Assembly: GCA_022826825.1 (NCBI GenBank)
Contig: JAJDUD010000055.1
Coordinates: 1-40,605, forward strand
Length of the DNA stretch: 40,605 nucleotides
From: Acidobacteriota bacterium
GTDB lineage: Bacteria; Acidobacteriota; Vicinamibacteria; Marinacidobacterales; Marinacidobacteraceae
Direction: 5' to 3'
The stretch's first letter is position 1, and every line of letters starts with the position of its first letter. This document shows positions 5,781 to 13,663 of this stretch, in pieces. The notes beneath the pieces were generated by a model that ran no database searches, had not been told where the DNA came from, and saw only the letters and a list, made by a program, of their open reading frames with translations. The position numbers and the translations under genes were made by a program.

Positions 5781-8288
5781 TCAGGCTTCCGCTCGCACCG
5801 CCTGACCGAAGAGCGACGGAGGTCTCGCTGACGTCAGGTGGGGGACATCCCGTCCTTGCCCGGATGGCGCTTGTGCAGACCACGTCGCGTCGGCCAGGCC
5901 GTCGAGTTCATCGCCGGCGGCCGTCAGGGCGGCGGCGAGTTCCTGCGAACCGCGGCGCGGGCTCAGATGTACCAGGAGTTGACTTCGGAAGATCAACCTG
6001 GTGTCGCTCTGCGACAGATGTCTCCCGACCCTCTCGAAGCGCCGCGCCTGCGCCGCTGCCGCGGCGGCCGCCATCTCCCGGGCCTCGTCCGCCGCCACCA
6101 GGTTGCGGGAGTCCATCTCGACCTTGCGGCAGACCACGAGCACATCGAGATCAATCGGTTGGCGCGCCTGGGTCTTCGGAGCGGCCACCGACATTTCCGA
6201 TTTCACCGGATGGCAACGCACAACGGTGAACCCGCCCTCGCGGAGGGCCGTCGCCAGACTGGTCCAACCACTCTCCCGCGAATGGTGATAGCTGAAGACC
6301 ATGAGGCCGTCATCCCGAAGAACGCGGTGGCACTCGCGGAAGACTTCCGCCAGTTTGCTCGCGAAAGTGTCCGCGTCGCGGTCCTGGACCTCGCGCGGGT
6401 GCCGGGTGGTCTGCGGCTCGGCGCCGTTCACCGGGAAGTAGAGACGCTGCCAGGCGTGGAAAAAGTCCGCGAGCTCCGAGTAGTGGACGTTGTCGAAGAA
6501 CGGCGGGTCGGTGACGACGAGATGGACGCTGCGGTCGGGAATGTCGGTCGCGGAGGAGTCTCCGCTGCGCAGGTAGATCGTTCCCGGCGTCAGTCCGCCC
6601 GCCGGATAGCGATCCGCGATCTCGGCGTCCATGGGAGCGCTCAGGCCGAAGACCTTCCTTGACCGGGCCTTCCCGCTCGCGTTCTCGATCGCGATCTCGA
6701 ACGGCGCGGCCCGGTACTCGATCGCGCGCAACAGGCGGCGGGGGAACAGGGTCGAGAAGGCCCCCGAACTCCGCGCGGTCCCCCAGACGTTCGCTTCGAT
6801 CGGTGTCCTTTCGGGCTTCAGGATGTGATGCGAGAACATGTGCCGGACGGCGCCGGTCCCTTCGCCCTTGTACGAGGCGAACATGTTGTTGAACTCAAGG
6901 GTGCCGGAAAAAAGGACCGCCAGCGCTTCCTTCGCGGGGCCGTCGGCGAGGCGTTGAATCGCATCCGCCAGCGTCGTCAGCGCGAACAGTTGACGCTCGT
7001 TGAAGAGTTGGCTCCAACGCCGGTATCCGTAGCGGAGGATCTGGTCCGTGTTGTGTCCGGGGGGGATGGGGTCATCGGGGATCGGAAGCGGGCTCTCGCG
7101 CAACCGCCGCCGGGCTTCGTCGAAGGCGTCGAGGTCGTTGGAGGTCGGGGTGAGGTACTCCTTCGCTCCATCGGCCCGCAGCACCAGCTTGGCGAACATC
7201 CGGTGCTCGGGAGGCGCATCGCCGGCGCCCGCTGCCCGCGCGATCGAAAACTCATGGTTTCGCGGGCACCGCGCGCTCGTTCGCGCGGCTGGACCTCGCT
7301 GCGGATCGAACCGGTAGCCGCACCCGCAACGGGCGCGCCTGGAGTCATCCCGGCACCGGACCAGCGCACCGCACTCCGGACAGACCGCGCGCGCCTCCCG
7401 GCGGGCCGATCGCAGTGCGTGCCGGGCGAAGACGTAACGGGAGAAAAGATCCACCGGGTCACCGCACTCCGGGCACGGGAGTCGCTTCACCCAGAAGAAA
7501 TACAGCGCGTCCGCCGGGTTCCCGAGGCTGTCCGTCGTCCGATAGAGCGACCGGAGCCTGCCGCCGACACTGCGGGCAAGCCCACGGAATTGGTGCTCGA
7601 GTTCGTCCGCGGGAAGGCGTCCCAGCCCGACGCGAACGGCGCGGTAGGCAACCGGGTTGATGTCGCCGCCAATCGCGGAACAGCCGAGCTTGACGGCCTC
7701 GCCCACGGTCGTGCCGCTGCCCATGAAGGGATCGAACACGGTGAGCCCCGGAAACCGCACCGACCCGTGAAACAGCTCCATGACGGAGGAACCCCGGGGC
7801 GCCGCGGCCGCGATGAGCGCCGACCGGAAGACGGAGCCCAGCCGGCGCGCCCACCACTTGTGGACGTGGTAGGGCGGGCGGGAAATCTCCTTCCGCCAGC
7901 TCTCCATTTCCGCAATCTCGCTGACCGCCTCGAAGGGGAAGTCGTCTTCGATGGCGCGGGGACCCCCGACGGCGAAGGGGGGCCATTCGCTGGAGGGTGG
8001 CTGCGCGCAGAGCGCCGCGGCGGCGCGTACTCCCGCCGAAGCCAGCGCCGGGCGCTGGGCGAAGGTGGTGCGGAGCGTTTCCGGGACGCGCCCGGCGGCC
8101 AACAGCAACTCATCCTGGGGCAAGGCCAGCACCGGAGCGAGTCCCTGGAGCAACGACTCGGAAGGCCGGACCCGGCCCCCCTCGACCCGCGACAGGTACG
8201 CCGGATCCACCCCGATCTGCTGGGCGAGCGACCGGAGGGAGACGCCAAGTCCCTCGCGCCGCCCCCGCAACAGCTCCCCGATCTCCAC
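5781..8288 (-). CDS. DNA methyltransferase with fused N-terminal HTH (XRE) domain
   Basis: With the GTG start at 8288 the product has 835 residues. Residues 5-62 form an XRE/Cro-type helix-turn-helix (LAQQIGVDPAYLSRVEGG). Residues 186-193 (DPFMGSGT) are the AdoMet-binding motif I. Residues 272-330 hold two CPECG knuckles and further Cys, a zinc-ribbon-like insert. The catalytic motif is DPPF at 594-597, of the amino-methyltransferase type (N6-A or N4-C), with Phe in place of the usual Tyr/Trp. Motif I before the catalytic motif, with a long insert between, fits an alpha-like order with a large target-recognition region. The frame stays open to 8468, but that part runs through a REP palindrome; GTG 8288 fits the promoter described next. 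The HTH probably makes the enzyme its own repressor, as in some restriction-modification systems. Confidence 0.8.
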   Translation of the reverse strand: MEIGELLRGRREGLGVSLRSLAQQIGVDPAYLSRVEGGRVRPSESLLQGLAPVLALPQDELLLAAGRVPETLRTTFAQRPALASAGVRAAAALCAQPPSSEWPPFAVGGPRAIEDDFPFEAVSEIAEMESWRKEISRPPYHVHKWWARRLGSVFRSALIAAAAPRGSSVMELFHGSVRFPGLTVFDPFMGSGTTVGEAVKLGCSAIGGDINPVAYRAVRVGLGRLPADELEHQFRGLARSVGGRLRSLYRTTDSLGNPADALYFFWVKRLPCPECGDPVDLFSRYVFARHALRSARREARAVCPECGALVRCRDDSRRARCGCGYRFDPQRGPAARTSARCPRNHEFSIARAAGAGDAPPEHRMFAKLVLRADGAKEYLTPTSNDLDAFDEARRRLRESPLPIPDDPIPPGHNTDQILRYGYRRWSQLFNERQLFALTTLADAIQRLADGPAKEALAVLFSGTLEFNNMFASYKGEGTGAVRHMFSHHILKPERTPIEANVWGTARSSGAFSTLFPRRLLRAIEYRAAPFEIAIENASGKARSRKVFGLSAPMDAEIADRYPAGGLTPGTIYLRSGDSSATDIPDRSVHLVVTDPPFFDNVHYSELADFFHAWQRLYFPVNGAEPQTTRHPREVQDRDADTFASKLAEVFRECHRVLRDDGLMVFSYHHSRESGWTSLATALREGGFTVVRCHPVKSEMSVAAPKTQARQPIDLDVLVVCRKVEMDSRNLVAADEAREMAAAAAAAQARRFERVGRHLSQSDTRLIFRSQLLVHLSPRRGSQELAAALTAAGDELDGLADATWSAQAPSGQGRDVPHLTSARPPSLFGQAVRAEA

Positions 8289-8324
8289 GGGCCGATTCTC
8301 AGGTGTGTTGACTATCTTGTCAAC
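8289..8324 (-). promoter_or_regulatory. Methyltransferase promoter and palindromic operator, predicted leaderless
   Basis: On the minus strand, TTGACA (8323-8318), a 17-nt spacer and GAGAAT (8300-8295) form a good sigma-70-type promoter. Six bases later comes the GTG at 8288, so the transcript is predicted to begin at or next to the start codon. A perfect inverted repeat GTTGAC-N6-GTCAAC (8307-8324) covers the -35 box and spacer, an ideal place for autorepression by the HTH domain of the methyltransferase. Confidence 0.6.
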
Positions 8325-8335
8325 GCCAAGGAATC

Positions 8336-8353
8336 GCCGACCTTCAGGTCGGC
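8336..8353. repeat. REP-like palindrome
   Basis: GCCGACCTTCAGGTCGGC with the usual GGAATC lead-in and CATCGCC tail, just upstream of the methyltransferase promoter. The remaining gap to 8632 shows no gene. Confidence 0.85.
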
Positions 8354-8632
8354 ATCGCCCGCCGGCGGCCGGTACACGCATCGAATCGCGGGCCCGACAT
8401 GGAATGCCCGGCCGCCCTTCGGTCTGCCGGCGCGCCCCGCGGATCCCCGCCCGACAGCCAGCTCGCACCCTCTTTCACCTGCGCATCCGGCCCCGAGATT
8501 CCCGCCGCGCTGGCAACCCCGCCGAGACGCTCCGGTCGGCCGCCGTCTACACGAACCCCGAACCAAGCCAGCCCCAGAAAGCAGAATATTGCCGTCACAC
8601 TGCACGTCGTTTGCGTTCGTGGTCGTTCTTTG

Positions 8633-8661
8633 TTGCACTTTGAATGTTTCTGTGCTACATT
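8633..8661 (+). promoter_or_regulatory. Predicted leaderless promoter of the ubiquitin-like operon
   Basis: TTGCAC (8633-8638), a 17-nt spacer and TACATT (8656-8661). The ATG at 8669 begins 7 nt after the -10 box, where transcription should start, and no Shine-Dalgarno sequence precedes it. The stretch is much AT-richer than its surroundings. Confidence 0.5.
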
Positions 8662-8668
8662 GTTCCAC

Positions 8669-9103
8669 ATGCGGGAGCGACAAGTGCCGGCAAGGCGGCA
8701 CGAGGATCTCAAGGAAGAAGCGAGCCTGTCTTTTCGGGCGAATGCCGCAGATCTTGCCTCAATGCTGGCCATCGGTAAGCACATCGCCGATTTGACGCGA
8801 GACATCGACCCCGATTCCTCTGTGACGGCCGCGACTTCTCGCGCCGGGATCATCAGGTACGCGATTCGGCAGGTTGGTCACCTGGTTCAGACACCGGCAG
8901 GACGGCGTGTGTTGACATACGCGGGGCGCCTGGAATTACGGATGTATCGCCGTGCACAAACCGCTTTTGCCGGCTCGTGGCACTGGACTGAGACGTGCTC
9001 TGGGTGGCCCAAGACGGATTTTCTTGAGCAGCTTAACCGTCCGCCGGAGGAGTCTCTCTGCCCCACGTGCAGAATGTTGGAAGCGACCGAAACAGAAACC
9101 TAA
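8669..9103 (+). CDS. Small protein with C-terminal zinc-knuckle (HxxxCxxWP...CxxC)
   Basis: First gene of the ubiquitin-like operon, 144 residues. The N-terminal two thirds are helical and hydrophilic with no family I can name. The last 45 residues hold WHWTETC, SGWP and LCPTC, an H-x3-C-x2-WP...C-x2-C pattern found in small zinc-binding domains of phage and mobile-element proteins. The start at 8669 is chosen from the promoter geometry; the frame is open further upstream to 8399 but through GC-rich, non-coding-looking sequence. It is followed after 23 nt by the ubiquitin-like gene, which suggests cotranscription. It could be a DNA-binding regulator, an adaptor or the target of the conjugation system; sequence does not decide. 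Confidence 0.6.
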   Translation: MRERQVPARRHEDLKEEASLSFRANAADLASMLAIGKHIADLTRDIDPDSSVTAATSRAGIIRYAIRQVGHLVQTPAGRRVLTYAGRLELRMYRRAQTAFAGSWHWTETCSGWPKTDFLEQLNRPPEESLCPTCRMLEATETET

Positions 9104-9126
9104 GTTAGCCAAAAAGGAGTGCAAAG

Positions 9127-9420
9127 ATGCCGCAAGGACCTGGAAACGGCGATGGACCGATCGGACCGACGGGGATCGTCAAGGAGTTGACCATCTACAT
9201 CAATGCGCGGTCGGTGCAGTGGGACAAGCCGACGATTAGTTTCGCACAGGTGGTTGAACAGTGGAACAAACTCGATCCGGATCGACACGTGATAGGTGAT
9301 CTACCGGGCATCAACTGGACGGCGAAGGACGGCACAAAGGGTATTTTCTATCCGTCGGATAAGCCAATGGCCGTGGTTGATGAACTGTCGTTCAAGATTG
9401 ACAACTCGTATCTCGCGTAG
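9127..9420 (+). CDS. Ubiquitin-like protein, multiubiquitin-domain family
   Basis: A single beta-grasp domain of 97 residues after a Gly/Pro-rich N-terminal tail (1-16). ELTIYINARSVQWDKPTISF, then AQVVEQW, then the WTAKDGTKG turn, and a final strand FKIDNSYLA follow the pattern of the prokaryotic multiubiquitin family (Pfam Multi_ubiq type), of which this is a one-domain version. It would be the protein modifier activated by the next gene product. It ends in Tyr-Leu-Ala, with no C-terminal Gly-Gly, so either conjugation uses another C-terminus or processing, or the domain works non-covalently. A strong AAGGAG lies 7 nt before the ATG. The next gene starts 9 nt after its stop. Family assignment is from motif reading and from the E1 neighbour. 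Confidence 0.75.
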   Translation: MPQGPGNGDGPIGPTGIVKELTIYINARSVQWDKPTISFAQVVEQWNKLDPDRHVIGDLPGINWTAKDGTKGIFYPSDKPMAVVDELSFKIDNSYLA

Positions 9421-9429
9421 GAGAAGTGC

Positions 9430-10566
9430 GTGTCGGAGCATGAATCACGGGCTCGTCGCGAAGCGGAGCACCGTGGTTGGACAATTGAGCGTCGAAACCT
9501 TGAATTAGGTGCACTCGGGGTACCTTGTTTTGTTGCACCAAATACTGCTGGAACCTGCCACATCTGGGTAGGGATTGCATCCAACTCGGACGAACTCAAA
9601 GTAAGCCATGACTGGCAGCACCGTGCTCTGCACACCGCCAACATACGAGGTCTTCCCGATGGCCGGCTGTACGACCGGTCTGGTAACGAGTTTGCAGTAG
9701 GCGTGATTGGGCGCACCCCTTCTGGCCCTGTTTTCTCGATCAAACCCGCGGGGCGCGACTACGAGGACGCTTGGGAGGCGCTAAACCACTACGTCAAACA
9801 GATATACGCGCTCTTCCTCGGCCGATCGCCATTGCGTCCGAAAGCGATTCCCCGCCCATATACGTTCGATGTGCTTGGTGACCAACTGCCAGAAGCAGTG
9901 GAGTGGCGAAGTCTACTAGCTCCAGAGTGCGTCGCCATCGTCGGACTTGGTGGCGTCGGAGCATGGATCGCAGACTTGGTCGTCAAAGCCGATCCGCGAG
10001 AGATTCATGGTTGGGACTACGACTGCATTAAACCGAAGAACATACTCCGGATGCCTGGCGGACTCGACCCGAACGTCTGGATCGGTAGACGAAAGGCCCA
10101 CTGGTTCGAGGAAACCTACTCCCTCATCCACACGAACGTACATGGCCACAATGCGAGAGTGCTCCCCTCCAACGTGCAAGAGGTCATCGAAGGAACCACC
10201 TTCGCTTTTGTAGCGGTGGACGACGCCGATGATCGAATGATGGTATGTGACACGCTAGCCCACGCCAGAATCCCCTTCGTCGTCGTAGGACTATCACCAG
10301 TGCGTAAGGAAAAGCGAGTCAAGGTTTCCATGCGAATAGTAAGCGCGCATGTCGGCGTGTCCTCCTGGAGGGGGGGCATTCCCCAAGTTGGTCAAGCGGG
10401 ACAGGACGATTACGGAAGTCTTGACTTGCCCGACGTCTACTCAATGACCGCGAGCTGGGCAATTCAGTCGTGGAGAAAGATGCGGGGACAATTCTGGCAG
10501 GACCAAAGGGAAGAATGCCTAGACTATGACGCTAGCGATCATTCTCTCATAGCAAGAGGGGTCTAG
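9430..10566 (+). CDS. ThiF/E1-like adenylyltransferase
   Basis: A 378-residue protein. Residues about 165-300 are a Rossmann-type E1/ThiF adenylation domain: VAIVGLGGVG with GLGGVG at 172-177, the acidic strand end WDYD (195-198), N204 and R207, R220-R221-K222, and the AVDDADDR stretch at 262-269. These are the ATP- and modifier-adenylating landmarks of E1-like enzymes. The CxxC zinc pairs of ThiF/MoeB are absent. C273 is a possible thioester cysteine, not proven. The N-terminal 160 residues are unassigned; in Cap2-type proteins an E2-like domain occupies this place, but no E2 signature is visible. The GTG start is supported by GGAGAAG overlapping the stop of the previous gene. It should activate the neighbouring ubiquitin-like protein. 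Confidence 0.8.
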   Translation: MSEHESRARREAEHRGWTIERRNLELGALGVPCFVAPNTAGTCHIWVGIASNSDELKVSHDWQHRALHTANIRGLPDGRLYDRSGNEFAVGVIGRTPSGPVFSIKPAGRDYEDAWEALNHYVKQIYALFLGRSPLRPKAIPRPYTFDVLGDQLPEAVEWRSLLAPECVAIVGLGGVGAWIADLVVKADPREIHGWDYDCIKPKNILRMPGGLDPNVWIGRRKAHWFEETYSLIHTNVHGHNARVLPSNVQEVIEGTTFAFVAVDDADDRMMVCDTLAHARIPFVVVGLSPVRKEKRVKVSMRIVSAHVGVSSWRGGIPQVGQAGQDDYGSLDLPDVYSMTASWAIQSWRKMRGQFWQDQREECLDYDASDHSLIARGV

Positions 10567-10567
10567 A

Positions 10568-10963
10568 GTGCGTTTCTGGAAACGGCGGACATGGGGACTA
10601 CCTGATACCCGCTCTAGCGACGTTGGTCCGAATCACCGATCGCTCGTCCTCAAGCCAGTGTTTGTCGAAACAATCCCACGGTTACCCGAAATGGACGAAC
10701 AGACGCTTTATGTCAGCATGCGGTTTGCAACTCTTTCCCATCTGTGTCCATGCAGGTGCGGCCGTCTGGTCGACGTGACGTTGGATCCCGCGACTCGCAG
10801 TCTGACCTACGATGGTGAGCATCTAACCTTAAGACCTTCGATCGGCGTTAAGTTCCCATGCAGAAGCCACTACTCAATTGTTCGGAATACGATCATGTGG
10901 CATCGCCCGATCTCGAAATGGGAAGGCAGATGGTACAGCCGTGTTTGGGCGAAATGGAGCTAG
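10568..10963 (+). CDS. DUF6527-like Cys-rich protein
   Basis: A 131-residue protein starting with GTG one base after the E1 stop, so translation is probably coupled. The core reads HLCPCRCGRLVDVTL, then HLTLRPSIGV, then CRSHYSI, with C60, C62, C64, C98 and H101 as probable zinc ligands. From memory this pattern fits DUF6527, a family seen beside ThiF-like genes and ubiquitin-like proteins; I cannot verify it here. A zinc-bound treble-clef or RING-like role as an E3-type partner is an attractive guess without proof. The Trp-rich tail (KWEGRWYSRVWAKWS) is unusual and could bind membrane or protein. Confidence 0.65.
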   Translation: MRFWKRRTWGLPDTRSSDVGPNHRSLVLKPVFVETIPRLPEMDEQTLYVSMRFATLSHLCPCRCGRLVDVTLDPATRSLTYDGEHLTLRPSIGVKFPCRSHYSIVRNTIMWHRPISKWEGRWYSRVWAKWS

Positions 10964-11146
10964 CTACGCGACGGCAGCAAAACCATGTCGCTCAACGAAA
11001 ACTTGCGTAGAGCAAAGCGGCAAGAGACCTGACGCGGCCGCTATCCCCAGACGGAACTCCATCCGCCGGCTACAGTGCCGCCACGGCCACAGCCTTCAAC
11101 ATCGACTCTGCCGGATCGTTACTGCGTTTCCCAACTGAGAATCCTC

Positions 11147-12736
11147 ATGAATCACAAGACCCAGAAACTGGCCATTCGCCTCTTGAAGCGCGATGTCCGT
11201 CCAGAAGACACAGTCCGAGACGGGCTTGATATCCGCGCGTGGGAATCCATTCCGGACGCCCGAATTGCCTTGGGAACTATTGGCGGTAACGCGGCTCAGT
11301 GGACGCGTTTTCTTGAGCTGAGTGATGACGAAAAGGCGCGCCTCAAGAACCGTCTTCCTTACGCAGTGGTGTTTGTTCCCGCGCTGAGGCGCTGGTTCGC
11401 CGTTACGTTCGGCTTCGCGCACGTAAAGCTTGACTCCACAAAGTTCGAGGAGGGCTTTGGCCTGCGAGTCGTCCTGAACTCGGTGGATCCCGAACAGCTA
11501 CGGAGTACCGATCTGCGTACGCCGGACGAGAACACCATCTCGCGCAGAAGCCAAGCCAGCCGCGGCTCGCGACAGGAAGCATTCTCAATTGACACCGAAA
11601 GGGACATCGTTCAAGGACTCGCTGGACTCCCTAAAGACCCGAAATTCGCGTCGCGTGTCGCTGGAGCCGACGCGCTCGTCATGCACAAGAAAATGGACCT
11701 GCGTTCCCTGCCGGACACATGTGCGTCTGCCTACCGGATGTCACGGCGTTCCGACTACAAGAGGAGTTTCGCATGGATTGACCACGTCCGTCACGTACGT
11801 TCCAAGGAGCTGATTCCTAAGCTCGAAACAAAGCTGGCGCAACAGCTGAATCGCGCCCTGAAGAATGGTAATCCAGGCGATCTAGCCCTCGCACGTCCAG
11901 CCATTTATGACCCGATGAACATGGAACTCATTCAATACCGGGGATTCAGGGGTACAGGGCACTACGCGGACCTCGAGATCCGCGACTACTTGGCAGCCAT
12001 GCAACGGGCGGGACTGACGACTTATGACCCTTTGCACCTCCGGAATCATAAAATTCATGAAGTAGACGACTCAGGGCGTGACGTTGGCGACAACTGGCGG
12101 ATCTTGGACTCCCTAGTATTCGAGACACGACATAAGGGGAAGCTCTATACGTTGTCCGCGGGTCGCTGGTATGAAATCGACAAGACCTTGGCATCTAGCG
12201 TCAAAGCATTCTTCACGCGAATTCGACCGTTCTCGATGCCCAGTGCTCACAGTTCCGAAACCGAAGTCGCCTATAACAATCGTTTGAAAGAGACACGTAC
12301 GGATCTACTTTGTCTGGATAGAAAACTGGTCAAGCCATCTGATGCGACCTCACCCATAGAGATTTGCGACTTCCTGACCAAGAATCGGGAGCTGATCCAT
12401 GTCAAGGACAGAACATCCTCCTCGCGGTTAAGCCACTTGTTTAACCAAGGGACGGTCTCCGGACGGGTGTTGATTGCGGACCCCGATTCGAGGGATGAAG
12501 TACGACGGAAGATTGGGGAGGTTGAGAAGGAGACAGGACTCAGAGGGTTCGCCCGCTTGGTTCCGAGTGCGACCCGCCCGTTCGATCCGCGGAAGTTCAC
12601 CGTGGTCTACGCTGTGCTCGGAACGCGACCCACTGCTCGACTTCCCTTCTTCAGCCTCGTCGCGTTACGCCAAGCCGTGACGGATCTCCGTGCCCGCGGC
12701 TACCAGTGCGCCTTTGCGTGGGTGTACAAACAGTAG
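11147..12736 (+). CDS. TIGR04141 family sporadically distributed protein (DUF6119-like)
   Basis: The 529-residue product (from ATG 11147) matches the remembered hallmark series of the TIGR04141 family: RRWFAVTFGFAH and FGLRVVLN near the N-terminus, SRRSQASRGS, FAWIDHV, then LVFETRHKGKLYTLSAGRWYEID in the middle, EVAYNNRL, and IEICDFL...LIHVKD...SSRLSHLFNQG toward the C-terminus. Proteins of this family are patchily distributed in defence islands and have been suspected to be nuclease-related; the activity is not established. It lies 183 bp after the DUF6527-like gene on the same strand, with the same lower-GC codon use, so it may be the last gene of the operon or a separate defence gene. The gap before it shows no gene. 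Confidence 0.75.
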   Translation: MNHKTQKLAIRLLKRDVRPEDTVRDGLDIRAWESIPDARIALGTIGGNAAQWTRFLELSDDEKARLKNRLPYAVVFVPALRRWFAVTFGFAHVKLDSTKFEEGFGLRVVLNSVDPEQLRSTDLRTPDENTISRRSQASRGSRQEAFSIDTERDIVQGLAGLPKDPKFASRVAGADALVMHKKMDLRSLPDTCASAYRMSRRSDYKRSFAWIDHVRHVRSKELIPKLETKLAQQLNRALKNGNPGDLALARPAIYDPMNMELIQYRGFRGTGHYADLEIRDYLAAMQRAGLTTYDPLHLRNHKIHEVDDSGRDVGDNWRILDSLVFETRHKGKLYTLSAGRWYEIDKTLASSVKAFFTRIRPFSMPSAHSSETEVAYNNRLKETRTDLLCLDRKLVKPSDATSPIEICDFLTKNRELIHVKDRTSSSRLSHLFNQGTVSGRVLIADPDSRDEVRRKIGEVEKETGLRGFARLVPSATRPFDPRKFTVVYAVLGTRPTARLPFFSLVALRQAVTDLRARGYQCAFAWVYKQ

Positions 12737-13017
12737 TGGGCCTGGACGTTGCTCAACACATCGTTCCGAGCGTCGCCAGGACCATACTGGACCTCTCTAG
12801 CCAACGACTTCGCACTCGCCGGCACGGCGGATTGCGAGCGGGCTGCGGTCGCCCCGGATGGAACCTTGTAGCACCATAACCGATGGACAAAACACCACAC
12901 TAGGAGCACGTGCCGACATTTGTCGGAACCGAATGGAACATGGAGTCTGTCGACCGGAGGTCGGCGGTCCATGCGCCACGGCGCCGGTCTGAAGACCGGC
13001 GGTTTCCTCGTCCCAAG
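12737..13017. other. Intergenic region with REP palindromes, left end of a direct repeat
   Basis: No gene seen. Palindromes lie at about 12951-12967 (CGACCGGAGGTCGG type) and 12982-12999 (GCCGGTCTGAAGACCGGC). From about 12951 the sequence matches 15591 onward, forming the left end of a roughly 255-bp direct repeat that includes the tmRNA 3' end. Confidence 0.7.
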
Positions 13018-13209
13018 TGGTGGAGGCGGCGGGAATCGAACCCGCGCCCGAAGCCCTCGACAACGACGTCTACATGCGTATCCGGGTTGTGGCGGGAACC
13101 CCCGCCCGGAGGCACCCTTCCCTGTTTCGGCCCCGCGGCGCATCAACCGGCGAATCGCGCCACAGAACCGATCCCTGAGCCTCACCGGCGGTTTGGGAGG
13201 ACCACCGGC
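13018..13209 (-). pseudogene. Duplicated 3' part of tmRNA (ssrA fragment)
   Basis: About 190 bp match the 3' half of the intact tmRNA at 15667-16037, including the T-arm GGTTCGATTCC, the CCGCCTCCACCA end (CCA at 13018-13020 on the minus strand) and the segment GCATGTAGACGTCGTTGTCG. Similarity stops near 13209, so the tag-coding frame and 5' half are absent. With the intact gene it brackets a 2.65-kb segment, as expected for an island integrated at the ssrA 3' end. The repeat is far longer than a minimal att site. Confidence 0.85.
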
Positions 13210-13356
13210 AATGGCGGCCATTGGCCTTCCGAGATGCCCTCCGGCTCACAAACAAGAAAAGCCCCGCGGGGTTGGCCTCACTCACGATCGCCGTCCCGAT
13301 GCCGAGACGGGAGCGAGGCGTACTGCCACAGGGCGGGTCCGCCAGAGATTCGCCGA

Positions 13357-13649
13357 TCATCGTCCCGAGCTCCGATTCCGGCCCAGGCCCCGGGCGATCG
13401 CCGCGCCGCGCGTCCGCTCCGCGCGCCGCAACTCGTAGAGCTTCTGGAGGTTGAGCCAGAACTCCCCCGTGGTGCCGAAGAAGCGGCCCAGGCGGAGTGC
13501 CGTTTCGCCGGTGATGGGGCGCTGGCCGTCGAGAATCCCGCGGATGTGGTCCGCCGGGACTTCGATGCGCCGCGCCAGTCCGCCGCACCCATCCCGAGCG
13601 CGTCAAGCTCCTCGCGCAGCGTCTCGCCTGGATGGATGGGGTCGCGCAT
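13357..13649 (-). pseudogene. higA: HigA-type antitoxin gene with a frameshift
   Basis: Reads MRDPIHPGETLREELDALGM from ATG 13649, the classical HigA start. A one-base deletion in GCGGACTGG (GAACTG expected) then changes frame. The remaining HTH continues in another frame: ARRIEVPADHIRGILDGQRP, then TGEFWLNLQKLYELRRAE, to a TGA at 13357-13359. Both halves fit HigA well over its normal length of about 97 residues. No HigB toxin was recognised on either side. It lies inside the tmRNA-flanked segment. Confidence 0.75.
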
Positions 13650-13663
13650 GACAGGTCTCCGTC

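Noticed and set aside
6825..8795. 656-codon forward open frame opposite the methyltransferase
   Set aside because: The minus strand carries motif I, DPPF, zinc knuckles and HTH; the forward frame has only Arg/Gly-rich shadow composition.
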